Below are positions 34,090-47,239 of a DNA stretch of 64,000 nucleotides, one piece after another. Position numbers and translations under genes: made by a program. This stretch comes from Lepeophtheirus salmonis (lineage: Eukaryota > Arthropoda > Copepoda > Siphonostomatoida > Caligidae): the NCBI RefSeq assembly GCF_016086655.4, contig NC_052138.2, forward strand, positions 5,890,001 through 5,954,000. Direction: 5' to 3'. Positions within the stretch are counted from its first letter, which is position 1, and each line of letters begins with the position of its first letter. The notes below the pieces were generated by a model. It had not been told where the DNA came from. It did not search any database and saw only the letters and a list, made by a program, of their open reading frames with translations.

Positions 34090-37000
34090 ATAAAAGCCAA
34101 CATTAAATACAGTATTTTACCACTAGGGATGTGTCAAATTTTACTATGATGATGTGGTGTTTTTTGTTTTTTTTAAATACCAAATTTTTTATATATGTCA
34201 ATAATAAATAATAGTGTTATTATATAAAAAATACAAGACCATTATATTTTTCATTATTACCTTAAGGGGAAAAAGATAATAAAATGATTTTGGTTGCTAG
34301 CCATAGGAATGAAAAGGGACATGATCCATATTATACATACAAATGAATTACATTTTCTTGAAAGTAATACATACTAGAGGTAGTATCCGGCATTGCTGAG
34401 AGTTAGTAGCTGATGACAATAGATAGGCAGATAAAAACTTTACTTTATCCTTTTCAGCCAGTACACACTTCTACATTTATTTGGTAAAATGCACTGATTA
34501 AGTCTATGTAACAAATACTAAAATGATCAACTTTAGTCGAACATATTTAATAATTTTTAATTTTTCAAGAGTAAAATTTAAACGAGAGGTTATGTGAGGA
34601 CGTTTATTTAACAATTATTTGAGTAGTACTTGGCACAACTTTTTTCAAAATGTAAGACCTCATCACTAACAAGTGCCTCAAAACAAGGCTTAAATCCCTT
34701 ACATACCTTTGTTATGTGGTCAAACTCAAGCTTAGTCAACTCCTACTAGATGGAAGCCTCTAGAGCTTGGACACTCATTCGTCCAGACACGCCTAGATAG
34801 AGTAATTATGTGGGTTGGCATCTGAAGATGAGGTCCCAAAAGACCGGTAATTAGTTTTTCAGGAAGGCATAGGTCGGGGCGATTACAAAGAGCTCCGTCT
34901 TGAGTGAAAACAAATTGTCCCCGATTTATTCCCAGCTCAAGGTATCCCTTTTTTATCCAGAAGTTCAAGGTAAGCATCCATCCAGTATAGTATTAAATTT
35001 ACTCTGTTTGACCTAAGAATTGTCCTTGAAGTCCATATACATTAATTATATTTCCTTCTCTAGGAACGATAGAGACATGAACCTACACACATTCAATTCA
35101 AGATAATTATTTTTTCCAAATACACTGTTCAAATATATATATAAATTTGTATTTTATATAATAATTTTATTCCCAGTTCACAGTTACCTCTGATCTTTTA
35201 AGCCCAAAATAGAAAGACATTGATGTGGACAGTATATACTCTATAGAGAAAAAAAGATACTAATAAATCCACAAGATTTCAGCATCACACAAAAGACAGC
35301 AGACACAAAGATCCCACGTCCACACTTCCATAAATCCAGTATCCCCTAAATTCAATATGGCTTATTGCTCTTATTTTTAAACAAAATGTGTTTATTTTAT
35401 TATTTGATAGCTGATAGATAATTATTTCATATTGTAAAATAACTAATCGAAATTCCTTTTGAATATTTTGTAAGCTCTTTCCACAATTAAAAAAACACAA
35501 CTTTGAATTTTTAAAACTTTTTGTATTTTTGAATGAATGGATTTGTTAATCAAAATATATATGTATATATTGAAACATATTTAAAAAGAAATATTAGTTC
35601 CAATATATACATCAAAAGTTATTCTTTTTTTGAATTATTTGGGATATTAGTATTCCTCTAAGTGTGGAGTTTTTTGTCAATGTATCAAATGGTATATTAT
35701 AGTTTCCTACTAGATAATATACATTGTTGTGCTGATGATGTATAAATACATTCAGTTGAATTAAATATTGGTGATGGAAAATAAGTCAAATAATAATTAT
35801 TTTTAAATTAATGGTGGCGTTACAATAATTACACAATAAACTAGATCAAAATGTGTGCATGATCCAAAATAAGATAATAAAATATTTTTATTTTTGTAAT
35901 TGATGTATCTTGGTGCCTACAAAATGATAGAAATTGCTTCTGAAAATATCACTTGTATAGTTGTTTAATTATTTATTGGATAAAATAGTAAAAAATATTA
36001 TTTTATATGACAAATTGTATGAAATAGTATCATTCATAATCATTTTGTCAAATAGGATGTGGAATAAAAGTATAAAAATATATAATAATTACAAAAATAA
36101 TAAATCATAATAATTAAACTTAATTTTTATGGGTAAAAAACTTTCTTCACACCCAGTAGGATATTGGTTTCCTATTCAGAATTCTTAATAAATTAGTACA
36201 ATGTTAGTCGGATCCTATACACCTACAAAAAATTATATTTATCAAAAAATATATTCTGATTTTTTGTAAGTTTGAAAGGGTTATTATAGAATAGGTTAAT
36301 TTTTCTACAAAGCAGTTCCCAGCGATAGGCTTATAAATTTACCATAATATAAAAATATGATTTTTTCCAACAACATGCAATATTAATTAATTAATTTATG
36401 TTTATCTGTCGTTATAAGTAATTTCTTAGTATTATATATATATATATGAAGTTCTAAATTAGTTACTAGGGGCTGCATCACTCAATAGTCTAGCTCAAAT
36501 CAAGTGTCTTGTTCAATTACAAAATTATGGCTTCTAGGAAAAAACAAATATCTTGTGAAGTCTATTGCCATAATATTAAACTTGAAGGAGAAATGAGTTG
36601 GTGATTCTTTAATTTGATCATTATCAATTTTTAATCATTTTTATATATTTTTTTTCATTTTTATTCAATTTTGACATTCCTTGGTTAAATATTTAACATC
36701 TCACCAGAAAGGATAGCCTTATGACTTATAAATAAACTTCTTATTATTTACGAAATTTAAAACCATATAATTTAAAATATTATGCCCCATATGACGAGAA
36801 CTGAAACTTGAGAATTTGATTCTACATGTAATAAGAATGTTTTTGAAAGTGATGAGGGGAACGATAATAACCACTATACATAACTTAACCACCAACAGTT
36901 TCAATATATTACATATGCAAAGACAAAGGGGAGAACAGAGATGAAGGAAGTACTGATGATGTTTGTAAATATAGCAAGGGCAAAGGAGCATTTGTTCTCT

Positions 37001-37340
37001 TTGATGAAATAACAGTTGTGTATGGAAGGAGAATTATTGAAAGAAATTGGTGTAGTCCCTACTGCACTAGTCAATAGTGCTTCTGCTATTCAATCCTAGC
37101 GACTCATGAAAAGTTAAAAACAAATTTAATTGTGTTTTAGTTATAATTCATCCGGCATGTTAAAAAAGTACTGATTTCTAACTTCAAAATAAAAAGACAA
37201 ACAAACTTTTCTTTATTATTTTAGATGCTCATTCAAAAGAAATTTATTTTAATATACAACAATCCTGGATTTTACATTGAAAAGAGATTTAATTTGACAC
37301 TTTTTGAGTTTCTACCCATTCATTTATCTTTCATTTCGAC
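34090..37340 (+). repeat. Long repeat, copy LR-D
   Basis: About 3.2 kb homologous in order to 50,040-53,450, with parts matching 18,040-18,544 and 41,250-42,200. Shared landmarks include ATGCACTGATTAAGTC, AATTCAATATGGCTTATTGC, TAATCAAAATATATATGTA, CTACTAGATAATATACATTG, TTTATGTTTATCTGTCGTT, AGTTCTAAATTAGTTAC and GACACTTTTTGAGTTTCTAC. It contains a transposase relic at the same place as LR-F. A start-like MASRKKQISCEV (36,527) and a short frame-conserved stretch (36,960-37,065) are the only hints of its own protein. Confidence 0.8.
34600..35060 (-). pseudogene. DDE transposase C-terminal relic (in LR-D)
   Basis: The minus-strand frames give FVFTQDGALCNRPDL (second catalytic Asp block, about 34,900) followed by CLPEKLITG. 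In another frame come SSSDANPHNYSI, the decayed form of SPDANPLDYSIW, and ACLDE. The third catalytic position has changed. The N-terminal part is missing. ORF 34,732-34,977 covers one frame. Homologous to 50,560-51,200. Confidence 0.75.
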
Positions 37341-38939
37341 CCTTCTTATTTTCGATTTTTTTTTCAAAAAAATTCCTCCCTATGGCCAAATAATGGATCA
37401 ACATTTTTTCATTTTTCTTTTTATTTTCCACAAATTTGCAAAACTTTAAAGAATCTTCTTTATGAATTAAGGGAATTAATAATTATTTCAATTTGTGACA
37501 AATTATTTAACTTTTTCTCTTTTAAAATGGTCGTAAAATAAGTTTTATAATTATTAATTATTGTAGTATGAATTATCATTAAATATATTGATTATTTTGT
37601 CTGGCGATGTGTTCGTGCATTAGTCATTTTGCAAATAGATTCAAATACCATATTATTTGGAGTTTATTTGGATGTTCCATATTCAATTTTTTCCGTTATT
37701 GACCATTCATATGATAACCCGGTCAATGAACTAAGAAAAAGAAACCACAAAACAAAACATTTTTAATTACATATATTGATAAACAAACAATTATATAAAA
37801 ACTTTTTTTTCCCTACTCCCTACATTTTGCAACCGTAAATATCAAATTAGATTTAATATGAATATAATATATTGAGACAGGAAAAAGTTATTATTTTAAA
37901 TAACAAAGGGGAACATTCATTTTTTGTATATGAATATAAGCCAAAAAAGGAAATTAGATTTTAGGGCAGACTTCAAAACTGATCTCAGTTTTTCTGTCAG
38001 TCATCTGAATTCTGAAATATCTGGGTTTATAGTTATTCAGGACAGTTTTTGTTCTATTAATTTTGTACCCTTAAAACAATCACCAAATTAAAATTAGGAT
38101 TCATAAGACTTATATAAAGGTGTTTTTATGATTAAAAAGGGGTTTGATTGATTCTGTATCTTGTTTTGAACTCAATCAATTTCCATTTATAGGCTGAAAA
38201 AGGATGAAAAACGACACTTTCCACAATAAGTTTGACAAAACCAAAGCATGGAGGAGCAACATCATCCTAAAGGTAATCTCTTAGCTGCAATACATGCCGT
38301 ACCTGATAAACATCTGTTAGTAAAAACAGAAAACTAAAGGACATTCAGCGAGTTAGTCTTAGTATGCATCTTCATTATGGTTGAAGAAGGAACATGGCAA
38401 ATTAGCAATGACAAAGGCAATATATAAATCACAAGCTTAACCATTTGAAAAAATTACATTATATATTCCCTATTTTCCCCCTTATTCATTTATATGTTGG
38501 ATTTTCAAGAGTCTGTAAAGGGGTGCAGGTTCGACTATTATAACATTAAATGGATAGACAAACAAAAAAATTTGTAAACAAGGAGGATTTACAATATAAA
38601 TTTACCTATTATATATTTATAAGTTTAAGGCAGATTGTTTTAGTTTAGAATTGTAACATAATCAAACTAAATATAAATAAAATATTTTAATTGGCTTTGT
38701 TTAAGATACCATGTTTGCACTAGTATAAGTATATAACTGATTAAGGATATATACAGGAACTTTTTTCCATATATTTTGTATATTCATGTAGTGGGGAAAA
38801 CAAAAAATGATTTGATTTGTCTTGCAAATGAAAAACCCATACGCAAATGAAAAAATAGTGAAAAATATGGTGGTGTTCCTACTATAAACTGTATTTTTCA
38901 AGACTAGATGGTATGTAGTATGTAAAATATACACACATA
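37341..38939. other. Mostly unassigned, one TTAA-family module
   Basis: 37,690-37,830 carries the left module (AGAAACCACAAAACAAAAC, TTGATAAACAAACAATTATA, TTTTTTTCCCTACTC). The rest is AT-rich without recognised genes. 38,190-38,400 is somewhat richer in G+C but holds no conserved motif that I can name. Confidence 0.45.
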
Positions 38940-39104
38940 TTAAAATAAACATAAGAATTTTGCGAAGGATAAATTAATTTATATGTTAGTTATTGATTTT
39001 TTAGTTTGTCCAAAGTAAAAGTAAGCCTACAAAGGGGTAAAAATAATGGGTAAAGCCCATAAATAATATTCATATATGAACTATAAATTTTTTTAAGCAT
39101 TCTA
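38940..39104 (+). repeat. Dispersed module shared with 13,690-14,008
   Basis: See the partner entry. It ends at the probable left TTAA (39,105-39,108) of copy C. Confidence 0.65.
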
Positions 39105-39108
39105 TTAA

Positions 39109-40685
39109 TAACTCTCTGATAGTGAATATCTTTTTAATAACGCAGTTATTGAAGTGACTAAAAAGAAAAACAAGAAAATAAAACGTCTTTTAATTATATG
39201 ATAAACAATTGAACAATTATATCAATTTTGCCATTTGAATATTATTTCATTTTTTTACTATTTCATTCATTTTTGTATGCGTAAGTATCCATTGAAATGT
39301 TTTAAATACTTACATAAATATAAAACAAAAAAAAAGTAGTCCTTATTTAAAAAACAAACAAACATGAGTTTAAGGGGCTCAACATGATATATTTTGCTAT
39401 TATGTATAATTGTAAAAACATTAAATATTACCTTTTTTGATAAAATTTTTTATAAAATATCTCATTCTCTAAGTGATTTTTTAAAATCAAATCAGTTTTT
39501 GATGAGGTTACGTATATAATAGAGTGGCACATTAAAATATAAACACTTTGAATTTTGAACTTAGAGAAGATATGATTTATTTATTGATATTAAAATTGCA
39601 ACAAAATACATACTATAAATAGATGTGTGCCTGAGCTCTTTAAATCATTAATATAGGCGCAACGGTGGATTCCAGGTGGCAGTGGAAGCCCTGGCAACTG
39701 CTGAGGATGTCGTCCTCTTTTATGGAATTCCAGTACTGGCTGACAATAGCTTTAAGGAGCTCAGCGTTGAGATTACGGACACTTGGGGCCTTCTCCTTGA
39801 CATGTACAAAAAAGGTGTACTCGGGAGAATGAGAATTGGTATTAGGGCTGTAATAGGGTCAAAAGTGTCGAAAAAGACTTCTAAAGAACTCAAAATACTC
39901 ATTCAAAAGAGTCTTATGATGGAGGGGATGGGTTTCTTTCATTGCTGGTGTCATAAGTGGCCTTTTCACCCTCACTCTCTTTCCTAAAACTTTTCTGATA
40001 ACATTCTGGACAGTCTGATGTGAAACCCCAAGTTCTCTTGCATGGTCCTCATGGACTTGAGGGGATTGGTCTGGCATATTTTCTTAACCATCTTCCTCTC
40101 CAACATTTCAGACCTTATTGACGGCGTTGACGGTGGTTCAGGAGACACACAACTGCTTGGAGTGATTTAATGGAAATCCTTTGATCACATTCAAGATCAA
40201 CTTTCTTGACTTGTACGTAAGTAAAAAGAGTTTGTTTTTTCTGGTAAATAATTTTTTATGCTTTCATATATAGATATATGAATTAATTTCAATCACTCAA
40301 CCATCATTAATTATTGAATTAGTATGTGGTCGGATTTCAATGGACCGCTCAGTATATAAAATAATATTTAAATTATTATAATCTTGTAGCTACCATTGTA
40401 TGCCTCAGTCATCACAGTAAAGCATCCAAGTAATAAAATGGTAAAAAAAGGAACAAATTTATATAAGGTTCAATAAATTTAATAATATAAATCTATAAAA
40501 ACACCTAATTATAAAAATAAATGTGGAACATTACCTTATCGAGATAAATAAATTATTTTATGTAATTAGATTTAATGCTTCAGGAGACTACTGAAATGTA
40601 TTGACAATGAAATGTAGATTTAAAGGAATAAGAAGCATTTTTATAAATATCGGGGTATATATTATCCCAGTTCACAAATTGAGGG
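39109..40685 (+). mobile_element. TTAA-flanked element, copy C
   Basis: The left end, AACTCTCTGATAGTGAATAT after TTAAT, is a changed form of the CCCTCCGTTAGTGAATAT left end of copy A1. The shared AATAACGCAGTTATTGAAGTGAC follows, then the module 39,350-39,518 and a deleted Tc1/mariner insertion (39,519-40,352). The conserved core at 40,536-40,685 ends CCCAGTTCACAAATTGAGGG. No own coding sequence. Confidence 0.6.
39519..40352 (-). mobile_element. Deleted Tc1/mariner derivative, copy C (best preserved)
   Basis: Between TA at 39,517-39,518 and TA at 40,353-40,354. Termini: TAGAGTGGCACATTAAAAT at the left and, in reverse complement, CTGAGCGGTCCATTGAAAT at the right. The minus strand encodes the DNA-binding part (HARELGVSHQTVQNVIRK, 40,077-39,859) with RVRVKRPLMTPAMKE. 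After about 40 residues a second frame gives the transposase tail: SPEYTFFVHVKEKA, NLNAELLKAI and IKEDDILSSCQGFHCHLES. All catalytic blocks are missing. With copies A and B it defines a non-autonomous family of about 0.83 kb that keeps both gene ends. Confidence 0.85.
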
Positions 40686-40729
40686 TAGGAATCAAATTAC
40701 TTACTACGATTTATCAAATAAATTGTTGT

Positions 40730-41210
40730 TTTTACTAGTGGTGGGACAAATCAAAAAAAAAAAAAAAAATCCCAATGTCGACTTCGACATTATTAATAAA
40801 ACTGCTAACAGGTTACATCTTGTCATATTTATACTTAACTAAAAAAATGTCTTGTCAGTCCATTTTCCATCTGTAGGTCGAACGATCTTACAACAATTCA
40901 TTCCAGTCTAACAGTCAACCAGTACAATACAATGATTAGAAATGTTTGGCACGGTCTCAAATATGAGGCAACATATTATTAAAAAACAAAAAAAAACTTA
41001 TTGTATTAACAAAGCTTGTCGTTTCAGCAATTTTCATTTAATACAATCAGTTTTTTATACAATAAGGTACTGAATTCACATGTTCGTTTCCTGTATCTTG
41101 ACACTGAAATATTTCATAATGTAGAAAAGGTATTAAATATCACTAATAGGTAATAATACATAAGAATCGAATAGGAGAAAGGGAAATTGAAAGGACAAAT
41201 TTCCTTTGGA
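40730..41210 (+). repeat. Dispersed block shared with 16,380-17,000
   Basis: Same order of short shared blocks as the partner entry, ending near GTTTCCTGTATCTTGA and TAATA.ATAAGAATCGA-like sequence. No gene. Confidence 0.65.
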
Positions 41211-41249
41211 TTTTCATTGCCTCAAGCTCGCGAATAATGTGAAAAGCTA

Positions 41250-42200
41250 ACGAATTTGAGCTTATCATTATGGTACAAAAGTTTTCATGACATTTACAAG
41301 GATATCAGTTTCTTATTCAGATTTTACAATTGATTAATATAATGTTACGATGATCCTAGAGATCTAGAAAATAATATTTATAAAAAAATATAATTTGATA
41401 TTTTGTTAGTTTAAAAGTGGTATTAAGGAAGATATTTATTTTCTTATTAAGCAATTACCACCGATAGTTATATATTTTTATAGAACTTTATAAAAATATG
41501 ATTTTTTCCATCAACATGCAACAATAATTAATTAATTTATGTTTATCTGTCGTTGGGAGTAATTTTCTTAGTATTATATATATATAAAGTTCTAAATTAG
41601 TTCCTTGGGAGCCGCGTTACTCAAGAGTCAGCTCAAATCAAGGGTGGTGTTTTATATAAAATTATGGCTTCCAGAAAAAAGGAAATGTCTCGTGAAGTTT
41701 TTTCAAATTCGCTCGTTAAATATTTACCCTCTTACAAAACGGATTAGCCTTCTGACTTATAATATTATATTTTACTATCTATGAAATTTAAAACCATCTG
41801 AGTTAAAATATTCTGATCCAGATGACCAGAACCAAAACTTGAGAGTTGAATTGTCCATGTCATTGGAATGTTGTTGAAACTGATTTGTTGAAAGATAACA
41901 ACCATCATTAATTAACTAACAACAGTTTCATTTATATTTGATATCGAAAGGCAAAAGGGTGAATAGAATTGAAAATAAGTATGTGTACCTAATAGTTGAT
42001 GATGAGGTTTCTAAATATAACAAGGGTAAAGGAGGAATTGTTTTCATTAATCTGATATCAGTTTTCTTTAGAGGGAAAATTAGTGTATAGAAAGAGGTTT
42101 TGTCATTATTTAACTGGTAATTAGTTTTATGTTGTTCAAAGATTAAACCAAATTTATTAGTACCTTAGTTATAATTCTTCCATAATGTTGTACAATAAAA
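41250..42200 (+). repeat. Long repeat, copy LR-C (partial)
   Basis: Matches 36,130-37,100: AATATGATTTTTTCCA.CAACATGCAA, TTTATGTTTATCTGTCGTT, AGTTCTAAATTAGTTCC, a start-like ATGGCTTCCAGAAAAAA (41,663, MASRKK), and the 41,740-42,130 block with AAATATAACAAGGGTAAAGG. It lacks the first 2 kb of LR-D. Confidence 0.75.
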
Positions 42201-44149
42201 CTTATTCAATCCTGCAGCACCTATAGAAAAAAACAGTTTATATCAAAATTTTGATATGAATATATAGCAAAAGTATGGAAATTTCCTTGGCGTATGTAAC
42301 TACAAAATCAACGTATCTGAACATTTTCGTGTATGTTTTCAAGATTGTGTCAAATACTATCTTTTATCTAATTGCTACGGATACTGTGGGAAATAACCCG
42401 AAATAATGATTACCCACTCATTTTTATTTCATTCTGTACCTTCACTTTTTATTTATTATGACCCAATAATGGAAGTTTTAAAGCACTACCATCATGAAAA
42501 GAATCAATTATTCTTTAATAAATAGCTAATTATTGCAATTATGATTTGATCACAACATACATAGCTATTTTACTTCTGAGAAAATAAAATATTGTAATTT
42601 TTAGTTGCTATTAGTATTTTGAACGTGATTTTTTTTATGGTTCCCATAGACATTAAAGACAAAAATAAGCTTTGGCTTGGACTGATAAAATTACCCACAC
42701 AAGGAAGGAGTCAACCATACTCTTTTGAGGCTTATGTTGGTTTGGTTTGCTTCTTGAGCTAAAGTTTCAATCTTCCATAATTCCCGTAGATATTGGAATT
42801 TGAGCATCTTTTGTTGAGGGTAAAGTATCTGGGATATCTTCCTTTGTTCTAATTCTTAGAGAACATGGAAGTATTTCTGTCTTTTATGTTATTCAATTTG
42901 AAAAGCACATCTAAACTAAAAGCCGATAATAACGATCGAAATCACTCATTTGATTATTTATATTTTATTAATAAAACGAACATTTTCAAGGCCTGGGAAA
43001 AATTATTAGTTTATTTAAGATCACTAGAAATTGACTAATAATCACCATGATCAAAATGAATAAAAAAAATTGTATTTCTCTGTAATTGAAAGGTAAACCT
43101 AGAGCTAAATAGATAAAAATAGCTTCGTAAATACCAAACTTTCAAAATACAATACAGTTAAGAGAAATTTAAGGAACTGAAATCTTTAAGGGGCTGAAAC
43201 ATTTCCATAGAGTTTGCCCCAACCATACCTACCTAAATTAACCAAATTAAATAATTACATGAGTTTGGAATACATTTTTTTACACCCGTTTTCTATCGTC
43301 ATTAAATATGTATTTACATATTTTCAATCAATAAATTAATTTATATAATTAAACAATGACAAAGTAATTTACATTAACCTTTGTTTTTCATGTTAATGAA
43401 GTTGGAGCCGAATTCTCATTCTAAATTGAAATGAATAAATATATAGAGTCATAATATTCATATTCTTTGATAAATATCAATAAATATCATTATTACTTAT
43501 TACAATCGTAGGTACATATTCAAATGCCATTGTACCATACTAGAAAAATACAGTTAAAAATTCGTGGAAAGTGCCTATAAGTCACTTTTTATGGTTCTCA
43601 TAACTTGGCTTGATACAGTGGAAGTATGAATTCACAGTCTTATATGAACAACTTCGGTAATTGAAGTCCGTTAGGTAATCATGTAATATAGCCTGTTTCG
43701 TTCTCTTTGGACATTAAAAAAAACAAAAAAAGAAGGTTTATGAAGAGACGAAGACCATCCTTCTATTACAATTTCAGATTGCTCCAACTGTACTGAGCTT
43801 TAAAGTGTTCCTTGCACTCTCCAACGACTCGACCTTTAACTACCTGCCCGAATCCTCTAAGTAGTTTGTCCCACCAAAGCCAAACACTTCTTCTTCTGAC
43901 ACAAAATGGATCATAACAAAGGGGAAATCACTGCTCATGCATAGTATTTTGCATATGATTGTCTGTCAATCCAAGAGTCAGGTCGAATATTAATAATCCA
44001 TCATTTCAAATGATATTGTAATTAATAACGGAAAATTATGTGATTAGCACCTTTTCCATTGGAGTCGCTGTCGAGTTTGTTTATTTTCTTTTATCATAAT
44101 ATATGTCATATTGGTGATAGGTATTATATCAGTTTAAAGGAATCTTGCC
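42201..44149. other. Intergenic, nothing firm
   Basis: No mobile-element motif recognised. 43,730-43,960 is richer in G+C and has minus-strand frames of 40-60 codons (for example FVSEEEVFGFGGTNYLED) without any family match that I know. They are recorded as unassigned. Confidence 0.4.
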
Positions 44150-45675
44150 ATTATTTCCACTTACACACTTTTCCTTTTTATTCTCCTGCCATTTTTTCCT
44201 TGACATTTTTTCTGTAGCTATTTTTTGCTCAAACTATACAAATAAACACTAAACAAGGCATTATGAAGATATATATATATATATAATTTGATTGAATGTT
44301 TCAGGTGCATACTGGAAATTATTGATCATAAAATGTAGATTCAAATGAATAGGATGAATGTTTATAAATATTTGGGTGTATAATATCCCATTCTACGAAC
44401 GAAGGGTAAAAAATATAACTCTACTCGTTATGGAAACCCTTTTATCCCTGGATGATACCTGTTTATATTTCAAAAGTGGATATATAAATACTTTAATATA
44501 GTTTTATTACTTATCATAAATACGTTAAGAAAATGAGTTGTTATTATTTTTTGAGTAAAAAACAAACATTTTATATATGGCTTAGAAATATAAATAATAT
44601 TATTTTGGTATGCTAATTTACAAAAAAAAATATCCCCCAGTAGTTTAATATTCATATGAACATTTTTTATTTGTAAGTGGTATTAAAAATTGACAATATA
44701 ATATTGAGCTTAATACTAATTCTCTATTTTGAGTAAATTGTATATACCTATATTGAATATAATAATTTGTTTACATTTGAAAATAGTGTTGTGTTGGTCC
44801 CCATATTTAAGAACAAGGATTAAAGTACAGTGTAAAGATAGGTTTGGACCTTACGCCAAAATATTTGAGTTAATTTTGTGTACTTGACCTTTCTGATTCA
44901 GATCCGAAAGCCAAATAAAAGGATTACTTGTCACAAATTTTATAAGCTTAATAGAATGGCAATTACATCAAAGTTAATTTTTCAATAATTACTGATGTAA
45001 AAACCATACAGAACTTACTGCTACTAATATTAGAATTTAATCCCTGGTTATTATTAGAATTATTGTTACAATAACATTGGATACGTCTTTAGCTTAAGAG
45101 TATCTCAGAGCCTTTCCTCTAAAAAAAACAGAGAAAGACACAAAATCAATAATAGAATTAGTATTTAAAAAAAGTTGTTTGTTGGTCACAATTTCATATC
45201 TATGAAAGAAACATCGACATTAGAGAAGCAAAAATAATATATATTTTTGTGTTTTTGAGATAGTTATTACATTGTGGAACATGTACGCATACAACTGTTT
45301 ATGAAAATGTTACTCAAAGCATTAATCAAGATAAATAGGTAGTACGTTTTATATAGAAAATATCATCTTTTTTTAACTAAAGTTAAGTATCAAGCAATAC
45401 AAAAGTATTTTTTAGATATAAAAAATTCCTTATACTTTTTCATTATCTATAATAGCTCCAGTACCAAAAATCGGTTTGGTTTTGGTCTCAGGTGTTTTCA
45501 GATGATGTCTGTTAAGATATGGTATATCCGAGTAATTTGGAGGCGAATCCAAGACCCTTTCTATTTTACTTTAGTCCAGTTCCATTCGGTTTAGTCCAGT
45601 TCCACTTATAGTTTTTAAGGAAAATTCGATCCTTAGTGATGCCAATAAGATGTTTCTTCGTTTTGGGTTAATATA

Positions 45676-46982
45676 CGGTATTTCCAAAAATTGATGGTGG
45701 TTTAAAAAAAATAATAATCATGAAATAACCTAAACAAGGGATATTTTTTGCGAAAAACTTTCTTTACTTCCCAATATGACGATCTTAAAGCTTAATACAT
45801 TTTTTATGCGCTTTGGCATCCCTTCATACAGATTATTCGAAGTGTCTGGAAAAAAAAATCCCAAGCTTTTGCCAGTTTTTTTTTCAATTCATCCTTTGAA
45901 GTTGCTGGCGCATTTTCATTGAGTTCCCTCAGGACCAAGGCTCACAAATTTTCAATGAGAGACAAATTAGGAGTGTTGGCAGTAATCAAAGTTGTCTGAA
46001 AACCACTTTTGTGCCTTTGGATTGGCGAACAGGGGCACCATCCTGCTGGAAAATGGCTCTTTATGTTTCAGACAACATTTTTCTCTTTAAAGGATGTCCA
46101 GTTTCTTCAGTACGAGACAAAGATGACATCAGGGACTTGATGAAGACCTCCGTTACGTAGTACTCGGCTGTCACAGTTGGTTTCGTGGAATCAGATGAAG
46201 ATCTGACACTCCCCGGTGGTTTATAACGGCCAAAACCTGAATTTTCAGAGGAAATTTCACTATTGGAGTAGGTTCAAGATCCCCATTATCTCTTTCCCAA
46301 ACCCAATCTGTTTGGGGATTTGGGGTATGAAATAGCTTAGATGGACTTTTATCACTAACGAGGATACAATTCTAGTCATCTACAGTCCAGTGTTTCCACT
46401 CACGACATACTTGAAGCTGGGCCTTCCTTTGGTTTTCTGAAAGTTCGGGGTGCAGACGAGGATTGTATGGCAAAGCATTCAAAAAATGTCTCGGATAGTT
46501 GTGGACAGATGACTTGGATAATAAATAGCCCCTTGAAGTCAATCTTGCTGCAAGTTTCCTTGTGAATTGCCTATATTTGGTCAAAGATTTTGAAATCACA
46601 GGTTTGGGAACTTAGCCAATTTTTGTCTCCATTCCTCGATTCTTCTGATCTGCAAGGGGTTGTCCATTCTTCCTTTTCTTAAGCCAATTCTCAATGGTCT
46701 CGAGGTGAATCTCTAACCTTTGAGCAAAGTATCTCTGGCTTGATCCACCCTTTTTCATGCCAACAGCCTTGGCCCTGGTCTCCAAAGAGTGCTCTCTCAC
46801 CATTTCGGATATTGAATTTCAACTAATATCCTGTGTCGTTTTCTGAGCCTTTTTATACTGATAATTTAATATTGCCAAACAATTGTATCAGCCAAATTTC
46901 ATTTTATTCCGACCAAAAGTAAATTTCTTAAAAACTATAAAATGGATATTTTTAATACCACCATCAATTTTTGGACATACTG
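45676..46982 (-). mobile_element. Full-length Tc1 element, 1,307 bp
   Basis: Terminal inverted repeats of about 34 bp: the left starts CGGTATTTCCAAAAATTGAT at 45,676 and the right, in reverse complement from 46,982, starts CAGTATGTCCAAAAATTGAT. Both continue GGTGGT. TA flanks both ends (45,674-45,675 and 46,983-46,984). The homologous position in copy G (TA at 54,911-54,912) is empty, which confirms both borders and shows that it inserted after the duplication. Confidence 0.93.
45766..46803 (-). pseudogene. Tc1 (DD34E-type) transposase, frameshifted
   Basis: Minus strand, about 1.04 kb, near the usual length of 340 aa. MVREHSLETRAKAVGMKKGG and SSQRYFAQRLEIHLETIENW form the first helix-turn-helix, ending at a stop at about 46,612. 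The following frame gives SLTKYRQFTRKLAARLTSRG and LSENQRKAQLQ. The first catalytic block reads ILVSDKSPSKLF, where SDES has become SDKS but the Asp remains. The next parts lie in other frames: a QDGAPVRQS-like block (second Asp) and SPNLSLIENL, where the Glu of DD34E is kept. At least three frameshifts or stops show it is inactive. Confidence 0.87.
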
Positions 46983-47239
46983 TAATTTATTTGTATTTAA
47001 AGACCGGTCATAGACTGAATAGGACCGAAGAAATAAGGACGTACACAACACTAATTGAACATACTCAATGCAAATAAGTAAAGATAAGGTTTTATTTCTA
47101 TATGCTTGTTTTTTTCCTACTTAAATCATTCAATAATACTTCAACAAATAAAAATGTTTATAGGATAAATATTTAAAAACCATTACGAAAGAAAATAAGA
47201 AATAGAACATTAATTTTACCCTCTTCTTCTTAACCAAGA

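Noticed and set aside
36719..36991. 90-codon minus-strand ORF
   Set aside because: Not conserved in the homologous copies at 41.7 and 52.3 kb; the plus-strand frame fits the three copies better.
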